NCBI GenBank assembly: GCA_013398615.1
Contig: VZSR01000243.1
Coordinates: 1,499,562 to 1,563,561, forward strand
DNA from: Brachypodius melanocephalos
Taxonomy: Eukaryota; Chordata; Aves; Passeriformes; Pycnonotidae
Direction: 5' to 3'
DNA: 64,000 nt
The position numbers and the translations under genes are program-made. The stretch's first letter is position 1; each line of letters opens with the position of its first letter. Positions 33,901-45,900 of this stretch are shown here, piece by piece. The notes under the pieces are model-generated. The model saw only the letters and a program-made list of their open reading frames with translations. It was not told the origin of the DNA and made no database searches.

Positions 33901-36900
33901 ACTGCTCCCAAACTTCATTAGGTTATTGGGGCAGAAAAAGAAAACAGCCCCTTCGCCCTGCAATCCTTCCCCGGGGCTTGACCACTCAAAAAACCTCACA
34001 GCCCCCCTGGTTTGACCTCTGAGTTTCCCTCTGAGCATGGCACAGAGGGGCAGAGCTTCCTTCTCCCTTATTCCCCATTCCTGAAACAACCCAGGAGTTG
34101 TGTTTTGGTGTGCAGAGCTTCCTTCTCCCTTATTCCCCATTCCTGAAACATCCCAGGGGTTGTGTTTTGGTGTTTTCCTGCTGCCGGGCTCTGCTTTTCC
34201 AGGTGCCACGCGTTGCAGAATGCCCGGAGAGAGCCACAGCGTGACCCTGGGAGAGGCTGGGAGTGGATTGAGGGGAAAAGCTCGGTGCCCTCTGCCAAGC
34301 CTTTGTTCCTGTGCCTCGTGATCCTTGATCAGTGTTGGGGTTTCCTGGCGGGAATGCACACAAATCTATATTTTTATATATATTTATATATATTTTTCAT
34401 ATATATATATATTCATATATTTATATATTTTTGTATAGTCATATATGTTTATATATTTTATACATATTTATATATATATTTGTATAGTCATATATATGTT
34501 TATATGTTTTTATATATTTTATATATTTTTACACATTCTTATATCTATATTTATGTACATGCGTATAGATGCGCCCAGAACAAACACATCCATCCACCAT
34601 ATCCATAAATATATAAATATATATGTAAATGATGTTTATATCCATAAATATATAAATATACGGGGTTTTTTGCCCCCCGTCCCCCCAGGGCAGCTGGAAA
34701 TGCTGAATTTTAAACCCCCAGCTCTGTGTCTCTCTCCTGTTTCCCTGTTGCTGTGGATGCTGCTCTGCCCGTGCCCATGAGCAGCCCTGGCTGATGCTGC
34801 TTGGGAGGAGGTGGGAGAGAAGAGGTGGAGTTTCTTCCCTCCCCTGAGTGTGGTCAGTGAACAATCAGGCAGATGCCTCCCAAGGATACCCGAGGAGAAG
34901 CCTGAAAACACCGGGAGGCTTCCAAAGAGAGCAGCTCAGGCTCCCTGGGGAGGATTTGGGATCAGAGCCTGGGAATGGCCCTTTGGGATGGCCCTGCTCA
35001 GCTGACTTTGGCGTGTGGAACAGGTAACACAAAGCCTTTGTTCCTATTCCCTGAGCCAGGAATACCTTCCTTGGATGCAGAGCAGAGAGAAAGGATTTTT
35101 TTTTTCCTTTAATATCTACTGGAGAAAAGGGTGGGAGGGGAGGTTTGTCTGCCTTTTTTTTTTTTTTTTCCCTCTTTTAATAGCTGAACCTGAGTTACTC
35201 CTTTGTATTTTCGTTGTGAGAATGGCCAGTTTAATGTGTTTGCTGTGAAAATCTGTGTCTTGGTGTGTCTGAGCTCAAGAACAAAGGTTTTGACAGCCTG
35301 GAAAGATGCTTTAGATGTAGATGCTGGCAGCACTCCCTTCTTTCCATTTCCCAGTGATTCCATACCAGACCTTCCTCACCAGCCACAGGGAATGTGATTT
35401 TTGATAAGCTGATATTTTATGCATGTTGATGTTAAATTAGCTGTTGGTACTCAGGCAACCATCTCGGAGTATTTTGGGGTGGGGTTTATTTTTTTCTTAA
35501 TACATTTTTTCACCGATCTATTTGTTTTCATCACTTGATTTTATTGTAAAGCTTTCTAAAATTTAGATTGTATCAGTCCCAAAGATGGTGTGGACAGATT
35601 GGAGGCAGTGTTGATACAGTGACAGCCATCAGCACTGAGAGAAAATGCAGTGTTTTGTTCTGATCTATGAGGCTGTGATGTAAAAAGGCTGTGAGGTGCT
35701 GGGGGGATTTGTTGTTGTTTTTTAATATAAATAGAAATACAGGCAGTGAGGGCTGGCAGTTCTCATCATCCTGCCTGGTGAGGGGGAGGCACCAAGAGCT
35801 GAAGGTGTCACTGAACCCGGTGGGGAAACAGCTCCAATCTGGCATTGCTGTTTCTGCTGCCTCGGTTATCTCCATGCCCCTTCCACATATCCTGGGGAAT
35901 TTGCTGCAGTCACCTTTTAGCAGCTGGGAGCTTTCCTGAGTAAATATTTGGTGGGGGGGGTTTTCCCTCCCCTCTCCTTTTTTGCTTGTATTTTTATTTA
36001 TTTTACGAGACTCAAGAGGCAAATATTAATACAAACACATCCAGAGGCCTATTAATAGCTCTGGGTTTGACTCACAGGCTGTTCTCAGGATCTTGAGCCA
36101 TTTTACAAGGAGCTTCACTCCTGGATTTTTTTATCTTCCATTTTACAGTCGGAGAACCAGGGCTTGATGCTGCTGAGAAATCCTAATCCTGTGTTCTGCT
36201 CCAGTCCTTCCCATTGCTCTTTCTGGATTTGTGCTGCAGTTTAGATGGAGGGGAGATGGAATGGGAAGGAGCAAAGCATGCCACAGATGCCTGTGTACAT
36301 TTTTTCCCTCCTCGTGCAATGTGTGCTATGTGCATCTTTCCTCTTGTGTTTTATGGGCCAGAGCTGCTTTTCAGGGGAGAAATAATTGGTTTGCATCTCC
36401 CAGAAGCCTCTTTCTTTCTTCTTAGGCCATTTAAACAACTGAGATAGCTTCAACTCCAGTATACAGCACTGCTAATCTCTTTATAGCTCAGCTGACATCA
36501 CATTTTCTTTTTTTGGAAAACTGCAATGTGTGGTGGAGAAACTTTCCGTGGATGCTTCTCAAATCTGAGCCGATGCTGGGACAGAAATCCTGCTGGGAGA
36601 TGTGGGAGCCAGCAAGGTGAAATGCTCATTTAGCTTCATACTTGGAATTTGGGCTCCAAATAGTTTGGTTGCCCTTGGTGTTTGTTTCTACAGGAGGAAA
36701 ACCTGAGCAGAATTAGCTGTGAAGGGCTAAGAGCTAAAAATACACTGTACAGGTTAAGCAACACTGTGGTAATGATTTCTTGATTCTCTCCGTGCTGCAG
36801 CTTTCCTTTGTAAAATTGTGGATCCAATTTTTTTTTTTCCCCCTTGGTGTAAATTAAGCCACTGGGAGCACTTTGCCTTTGGGTGGTTTTAGACATATTA

Positions 36901-39900
36901 ACTGTAAATTAGTTTATGGCAGCTGGGAAATTTTTAGAAGCTTTGCAGAGGTCAGAGGGGTGGATGTTGCCTGCACATCCCATGAAGAATGGGTGTAATT
37001 TGGCCAAAGGTTCAGCCCTGAGTGGGAGAAGGGAAGGCAGGGCTGGGAGTGCTTTTGGGTTGTGTCTGCTTAGCTTTGAACTCATAAACTGCTGGTTCTG
37101 ATGAGCAGGCAAGGCTTGGCTTACCTTTCCAGAGCAGTAAATGCACATGAACCTTTGAAACAACCCAAGGAGGGCTGAAGGGAAATTTCAATTATGACAA
37201 GGTGCCTGCTGACCTCGTTTGTCACAGGAGTAACTTAATGAGACTTTTGGGTTGTGCAGTTGGTCAGACAAGCTGAAAATGCCTTTGGAATGTGTAAATC
37301 CACGAGGGAAGGTGCTGCTGGGCTCTCGTGCTGCTGCTGCTCTTGGCAGGTCATGGAGGCATCCACGGCAGGGGAAATCACGGGATTCCAGGATGGTTTG
37401 GCTTGGAAGGGACCTTAAAGATCATCCAGTCCCATGGGCAGGGACACCTTCCACTGTCCCAGGCTGCTCCAGCCTGCCCTTGGGCACTTCCAGGGATCCA
37501 GAGGCAGCCACAGCTTCTCTGGGCACCCTCCCAGGGAACAATTCCTTCCCAATATCCCATCTAACCCTGCTCTCTGTCACTTGGAAGCCATTCCCTCTTG
37601 CCCTGGCTCTCTGCATCTTTCCTGCAGCTCCTTCAGCTCCTGGAAGGCCCCAATGAGGTCACCCCAAAGCCTTTTCTTCTCCAGAACAATCCTAATTCTC
37701 CCCAGCCTTTCCTTTGCTCACCTTAGTGGCCAGTGACACATTAAACCAGACCAAGCTGATGATGCTGAGGAGCACAACACCACCTTGGCCTCGTCAGTTC
37801 TTTAAAACATCTTTTGAAAGAAGAATAAATGTCTTATTGCAGGTTCTTCAGGACACTCTCAGTGGTTCCAGGCCATGGAGGTGTGGTGTTCCTGTGCCGG
37901 GCAACTGCACTCAGTGCCCAGAAATGTGAACTCTGGGCCAAAAGCTCCTCTGTGCCTCTGAACCTTGTACATATATTTGCAAAACTTAAAGCTGCCTAAT
38001 TGGAGGCGGCGTTACGCTATTTTGAAAGCTACATTTCCAGTTGTGTTACGTGCGCTGAGTGTTGGGGTTGGGTTTTTTTTTTTAAATGTTTTTTTTTTTT
38101 TCTCTCCTCCCTTTCTAATTGCTGTCTTTTGCTGTTTTTTAAGGGCTGTTTCCCCACCAGGCTCGTTGCTGGTTCATAACAACCACAAGCTGGGTATGGC
38201 ATTAATAAGGAACTAGGCTTGGTGCCTAATGAAATGCAAAAACTGCTCCCCACGCTGGGGCAGCACAAGTGATCCCAACCCTGGGGATGTGTGTGTGTGT
38301 GTGTCAGGTGAAAGCAAATCCCGTGGCTCTCCACAGCTTTGGGTCTCTCTGGTCTGCTTAGGAAAATAAAATTGTCTCGTTGCTTTGATATTTTTTTTTT
38401 TGGGGGGGCAGCTCACTGGAGAGCCGTGGAGGAGGAGCGATGCCGCTGCCGCCGAGCCAGCTCTGCGTTGCAATTATTGGCAAGCAAAGCAAACATTTCA
38501 TTTCCCTGTAATTAGCTGCAGTTTAGGGAGGGCAGGTTAATTTGGACTCCACGCCCTGTCTGCGCAAGAAACCCCGGTGCTTGATTTGATTCTTTCAGGC
38601 TGCGGGCAGAGGGGTTTAAAAGGGTTTTTTTTTTTCAGAAGTGAAAGCTGGGGGAATGAATCACAACAAACGTGTTCTACCCCTCTTCCTTCCCTTCTTC
38701 CAAACAGCACAAGCTCAGGATGCAAAGATGATGTGAAAATATGGAGAAAATTGGATATTTTGGGGCTCTTCTAGTATGGCCAAACTGCATATTTCAGCTT
38801 TTTTTCCTTTAGAGAAGCTTGAGCTCTCTAGGCCTGGGAATATTTGTCTATGGCCTACTTCAAAATAAATAAATGAGTGAGAAAACTGGGTTATAACTTC
38901 TGAAATCACAAGCTTGACCTTTCTCCTGTACCTGGTCACTTGTGTGAAATGGGTGATGCAGTAAAAGCTTGGAAAGGAACAAATCCTGAGTGTTTCTTCC
39001 CTGCCCTGCGCTCGTTTCGTGCGCATTTTTGTGATGATAACATTTTCTGCAAGCCTTTTTTAGAAAAACACTTGGGCCTCTTGCAGCATTTGTGGTGTTT
39101 AATTTTGTCTGTTTCAAAGCTGTCAATTTTTAATTTTCCAGAGGTGAAAATGGAGAGATTCTCAGTAATTTGTAACCAATAGGAAATTGCCTGGGATTTG
39201 GCAACCTCTGTCCCCCACCAATTTCTGAGCAGGGTTTGTGCTTGCTCTGAGCTACATTCAGTGGCCAAACCTTCTCCCTCTTACCCAAATCTTGCTTTTG
39301 GGCTCAATCTGAAGGCAGCATTAAGGAAACACGAGCAACCTGGTTTATTTATGTTCCCTGCAGTGCCCCCTCCCCAGTTGTCATTCGTTTGGCTGCTTCC
39401 AGCCCCTTGGAGGGATATTAAACAATAAATGGCCTTGTGTGACAACCTCAGGGCCTGCAGAGGGAAAGCTGCTGCTGCTTTCTGAGCCTTGGAAGTCAGT
39501 CAGGAGTGGAAGAACAGCCCTGGCTGCTGAAAATGTCTCTGTGCCCTCCCCTCTGGAGAGTTTCTGCGGGGACTCGAAGTTCTCGCAGGGTCCTGGCCTG
39601 AGCAGCAGAGCAGCACAAAGGGCACATTGAGAATGGCTGCTGGGGAAGCCCTCCTTCCTTGCCTGCCCAGTAAATGCAGCTCTTTCTCCATGAAAAGCCC
39701 TGACATCAGCTCTTGGAAAAATCCAAGTGCTTGTGTCATGGAAAAAAAGCTGAGGCGCTTGCTTGGGCTGGGGCTGAATGAGCGAACTGTGGATGAAACC
39801 TCTCTGGAGATGCTTTTCTTCTTCCTTTTCCGGATGGTGCTGTTCACAGAGGGGCTGAAACCCTTCCCATCCCGGGGTTTCACAGGGAGGGACACTGAGG

Positions 39901-42900
39901 AAAGGGCTACAGCTGCCTGTAGTAAACTCAGAGTAACCTGCTCGTCATTTTTACAGGGCATAGGGTGATGATGCATTCCTGTATCATCAGGAAATTCCAT
40001 GTGTGGAGGCAAATCTCCAGATTCTCGCTGTTGGTTTTATGGAGAAGATTTATCTTCGCGTTCTGGTTTTCTTCCATGATTTTAAGCTGGTTTCTTTCTC
40101 CTCTTTTCTTGCTCCCTTCTCATGCTGCCACCCTCCCTTCACTCCTCACCCAGATCCAACCACAAGAAAGAAAGAAAGAGAAATCTGTCTATAGATATTT
40201 AATTTTTTGAAGCTCAAAGAGGAAGCATCCTGGGAAGGCAAGGCACCAGTGGAATTCTCTTTCCCTGCAGAAATACCTCCCTCTTAGAGCCCTGACCCTC
40301 CCCATCTTACAGATGGAACTTGCCACCCTTCCAGACTTTGATTTTTATCAAATTCATCTTAACCTAGTTTAAATGTTTCTCTCAGCACGTTGGTTGCCAT
40401 AGCAACAGTCCCTTGCATTGATCCATCTCCTGATCCATCAGGAAATCTGCTGATGGGCTCCGTTGGCTACTCTGCATTTTCTCTCCTCAAAGGAAAATGG
40501 AATGGCGTATTCTGCTTATGGGTAGAGATGTTAGTGGCCTGAAAAATGATAGAATATTGAGTGGGAGGCATTTGCTGATGCTTTCTGCAGGCAAATGCAG
40601 CACTGAGGCTGCTGGGGATGTTCAGGGGGGGTGGTTTGAGACTAAATTTCCTTCTCTGAAGGCAACAACTCCTGTCCATGGAGCTGTCAGCAGTGCAAGG
40701 TTAATAATGCCAGGGAGGATTCCTCCATGAGTCAGTGCGTCAGCTGTGCTGCCTGCCTCGGACTCCCACAAAAATAACACCGAGCTTGCAGTGCCTCCCT
40801 CCCTCCTGCCTCCCTGCAGGTCCCTAAAATCCATCCCTAGGCTCTGACAGCTCCCAGGAATCCTCCCCATTTGGATCCCTGCTTCTCTGCTCTGTGTCCA
40901 GTCTGTTGCCACCGATAACACCGTGGGGTTTGGGTTTTTTTTTTAATTTAGGGAAAACCCTCAGTGGTTTCCTGAGCTTCTGTGCTTTGATCCGTGGAAA
41001 AGATGATCCAGCAGGAAGCTGCTCCTGCCGTGGGTTGGTGCTGAGGTGAATGGGCTGGATGTGTTGGATCAGGGCTGCCTGATGTGGTTCCTGCACTTGG
41101 TGGCTGTGTTTTCTCTTGCTGCATCCGTGTTTTCCCTGGATCTCCCGGTTGTTATCTGCTCAGCTCCTCTGGCTCTCCCACTGCCCCGTGCCCTTTTCCT
41201 TGGGACACAAAACTGCCTCCAGCTCCATGGAAAGGTCCTGCTGGTGCTGCTTCGTGTCAGCATTCTCCCCTGAAACCTTTTAAAAACCTGCTCTGGTGGA
41301 TCTGTGCCTCTACAACCCTGGAAAACAAATCCCCTTCCTTGTTTTTCTTTCATTCTGTCTCTTCCAAGATGAAATTCTGGGAGTTATTTGCAGAATAGCA
41401 TTTATGTCAATGCTTGCTGTGCTTTCAGGGCACTTAAAACCTCCCAGATTTGGACAGAAAATGCATCATTTCCCTGAGTGCTGTCAGTGAGGTCCAATCA
41501 GGGTGTTGGAAATGAAGTTTAATAGGTGTGAAAGGAGCTGGATGCACTAGGAATAGTGCTGGAATTGTTCAGTGATTTTTACCTGTCACCCTGGAACAGA
41601 CTTTGGTTTTTCCAGGATCTGTTTGGGGATGTATGAACAAGAGGAGAGAACAATTCTGCTCAGCATTCCCAAAATCATTGAACACCCATCCCTGGGAGTG
41701 TCCAGGGCCGGGCTGGATGGGGCTTGGAGCAGCCTGGGATAGTGGAAGGTGTCCCTGCCTACTACAGGATGAGCTCTAAGGTCCTTCCAGCCCAAACCAT
41801 TCTGGAATTCTGAATGAGTTAAAATCACTTCTCACCAAAATCCATGGAGCTGATGGTGGCCAAAGGCTTCTCCTTGACTCATGACTTGGTGGAAACCTCC
41901 TGAATTAGGATGAGATTTTAAAAAGCCAGAGTTTGGCGTTTTTACTGGGGGGACTTTGAGATAACCTTTGGTTTTCCTCCTCTCCTAAAAGTCTGAAAAA
42001 GACCAACGATCAACCCTGGCCTGTTGCTCCTCCTGAATTTGGCATGATCAGTTGTGTTGGCTGCTTTTCTTTGAAATCTACAATTCATTCAGAGGGTTTT
42101 TTTCTGCAACAAGCACCATCTTATTTAAATGAACCTAATAAAGCACTGAAGCAGCTTCTATTGCAACTGTTCATCTCCTAATTAAAGATTAGTTCTGTCA
42201 AGCAAGCAGTTTTTGGCTGTTCTCTTCTGCACGGGTTTCACAACATTTCTTACTCATCCGGGCACAAGTTGGAGTAATTTCTCCTTGCAAACACACACAA
42301 GCTTCATTTCAGGCATGTGAGCAGTCCTGGAACTAAAGTTAGGCACACGAATAAATATTTCCAAGGTTGAGACCCTTGTCTGAATCTAAATATTTTTCTC
42401 TTTGATCAGCTTTGGAGATAGCAGATACTTGAATTCTGGTAATATTTTAGTAGGGGAGGAAAAAAAAAGCCCCCAAAAAACCCAACATGGTTATCTGGAT
42501 GCTGTGCTATTTATGGTCAGCTATATTTTCGACCTCCTGGGCTGGAATGGAATGCTTTGTACTGCTGGAAGCTGGGAATCCTCCCTGCTCTCGTGGAGGT
42601 TTTTTTTTTGACACATTAAGTCTTCAAATCACCTTTTTCTGCTTGGCTTCAAGGTGGTTATTAGGCACTGGTGGTGAATCTGTGTGAACCTGAAATACAA
42701 TGTTTAACCCACGTTGTTACTGCTTGTAGGTGTATTTTCCTCACTTAAATAGATTTTCCTAATGCAGCATGACTAAGAAGACACACTTCCAGTCACTTGA
42801 TGCATTGAAATGACTCAAATTATTCGGTCCCAGCGTTTTTTAAAAAAAAACAAAATCTGACTTGGCTTTTAATTGGTGCCGGTGTTTGGGAGAGTGGAAC

Positions 42901-45900
42901 AACTCGTTTGAAAATGTGCTGATGTTCATCAGTTATCAGGCAAAACGTCTACAGGGTTTTTTTATCGTGGAGCCTAAACTTGCCAGCTCCATTTGGAATT
43001 AAGGCTCCAGCTGTTCACCACACCCTGCTCTGCCTCCTTGCTGCTGTTTACAGTAGGAGGTGAAATATATTTGAATTTGAATTATGTTGTGCTGGGTGCT
43101 GGCGAGGGGATTTTCAGGGCTGCTCTCAAATTTAATATTGTTTCCAAGCTCAGCTCAGTTGTACTGAAACACAGATCAACTCAGGGGAGCTCCTCTGTGA
43201 TCTTTGATTGGATTTTAGCCGGTTTTATTCTGCTTCCTGCTGTAGTGCCACGGTGTTTGGGGAATGAGGAATGTCTTCCAGGTGGTGTTCAGGCAGGGAA
43301 ATGGGAAAAGGGAGGGATGTGGTGCTGAATGCTCCCAGCAAGGATCAGTGTTGTCAGCTCCGCTGACTCCTCCACCTAAAATTTCTGTGATTTCATAACT
43401 CAGTGCCCAGGAATGATTTCAGATCCAGGAGAAGAGGTTTTTTAGGGGCTCGAGAGTTTCACCTTCAGCCTGGCCGGACAAAACCCATCCCTTTCCTTTT
43501 TTAGGGAATACCTGTGGAGCAAAGGAAAGGCAGGAGAAGGTGTGGAGTGATGCAGCACCCAGAGGCTTTGCTGGGATGACCTCCTGCATCCATCCNNNNN
43601 NNNNNNNNNNNNNNNNNNNNNNNNNNNNNNNNNNNNNNNNNNNNNNNNNNNNNNNNNNNNNNNNNNNNNNNNNNNNNNNNNNNNNNNNNNNNNNNAACCT
43701 GTCTCTGCCTCCATCCCTGCTTGCTTTTGGGACAAGAAGGACCCTCAGGAAGCTGCTGGGTGGCCAAGGGGCTCCAGCCCTTCCTGGAGCTGCCTGGGTT
43801 GGAGTCTCTTCCCAGGGAGGATTCTCCAGAGCCAGCTGGATCCTGACCCCTTGTACCATCCAGCTGTGGGATGTGGAACAGGGGATTTTTGGCTCCCACC
43901 CCACAGGGATTTTCTATTCCCCGGTAACGTCAAAGCACAGAAAAAAATTCCGGTGTTTTCAGCACTGCTTTATTTACACAAACTTTAAAGTTCCTTCCTA
44001 AATAATTAATCACCAGCCTAGGTAGAATAAGCAGGAAGGTTTTACACAACTTCTGGACCTGGAAAATCAGACATTTGTGACTGAACTCACTTGGTGTTGT
44101 CCACAAACTCTGCCTGTTGCTGCAGGAGCAGAGCCTGCGGTTCTGGGGGCTGATAGGAACCTCTGTAGGGTAAACTTTGTCACTAAAATGCTTCATTAAA
44201 CTGCTTGCCAATGGTGATGAGGTTTTTTATGCAGCTCAAGAGTTCAGATGCATCAGATTAAAAAAATGGGGTGTAATTAATTTACTGTATTTCCCTGGAC
44301 TCCCTTTTTTTTTCCTTCTTCTTCTTCTTTTTCTTTTTTTTTTTTCTCTTTTTTGCTTTTTAGTGAAACTCTTGATTGCTGCTGCATCTGTTGGCTGCTC
44401 GGCGTTCAGGCAGGGTTAGATTGGCCTGAGATGACTTTAGTTTGCTTTCCTTTGGGGTCTGAGCTGTCTGCTTTGCACCTCTTTCACTGCCTGGAATTCA
44501 TAAATGGGAGGATGGGATGCTAAAGAGATTTGGCTTTGCAGGTAGAGCAGAACGAGGAGAGGATGTTTCTTCTTTGAATCAGAGTGGATTCCCCAGACTT
44601 TTACGAATAAAACAGAGCTTTTTGGGGGCAGGAGGAAGGAGGACTACCCCCTCTTGCCTTCAATTAATTCACTTTTTGCTGTTCATGCAGTCGCAGGCCC
44701 TATCCACCCCCTTCATTTGGAAGCTGGCTGTTGCAGTTCAGCCAAATTGGACGCTGTTATCTGAAAGATGGCAAGTGTCTCGCTGTGGGTAATTATTTTC
44801 AGGAACAGGCAGACAACATTTTAATTTCCCATCGCCTGATGTGTGTCATCAGGAGCTCGTCCTGGAGCTCCATATTAGTGCATGTTTGCACAGGGGCTTG
44901 GCGTGTGGGAGCTGGCCAGTTTTGGGTGTATCCACGCTCCGTGGCGCAGCTCTTGCTGCAGCACAGGGCTCTGTGCAGCCTCTCGGGGGGTTCAGGTGAT
45001 GGGGAGGGAGGTGCTGGGCCTTTGGGACCCTGCCTGGGCCACTCGAGGAGGAAAGAAGAGGGGAGGAGGTGGCAAGAGCAGAATTTGGGGCGGTTTTGTG
45101 CTGCCAGCGGAGGAATTTTGGTTGTGACGGTTTGGAAAACTCTGGGAGAATGGTTTTGGTTCTGTGTGTGGGAGCATTGCTGAGCTCAGGATCCCAGAGA
45201 TGCCACATCCTCCAGGGATGGGGACCCCAAACCTCCCTGGGCAGCCCCTCCCAGGGTCTGACAGCCCTTTCCATGGGGAAATTCCTGCTGCTGCCCAGCC
45301 TCAGGCCATTCCCTCTCATCCTTTCACTCATCTGAGAGAGGATTCCAACCTCCTTTCACCCGAGCCTGCCTTTGGAGCTGCTCCTTGTCCCTCTCCTTGT
45401 TGTCCTTTTCTAATCCAGACTCAATTTTGGTCCTTACCAAACGGGTCTGTTTAAACAAAAACAACCCATAAAATAAAATTTTAAAATAAATGGTAATTCG
45501 TTGCCCTGGTAACCTCTGTGGTGTTCAAATTGGGTGGGCTTGAGTTTTTTCCCTGTAGTCCCTCACCCCAGCACTTCTTGAAAAATCTATATAAACAGGA
45601 AAAAAATGCATTAAGAATATCTATTTTCTGTATAGGGGTAAATTATCAGCTCCAAACCATCTATAGAGTCTCCATTTGGAACAAAAAGTGATTTAAGTTA
45701 CCTGTTCTTGCCTTACACAGCTCTAAATGTGAGTTTTGCCTTCCAACTGAAGGATCTAAAGCATAAATGGAGTAGGAATGAAGCAGTGTAAGTCTGAGAG
45801 GGAAATTATTGTGTTTTATGAGAGTAGAAACTTCGGTGCCTCAAGCTGGGTGGCACCCACCTTGTTCTGTCAGGAATTCCAGGGAAAAAAAGTCCTGGAT

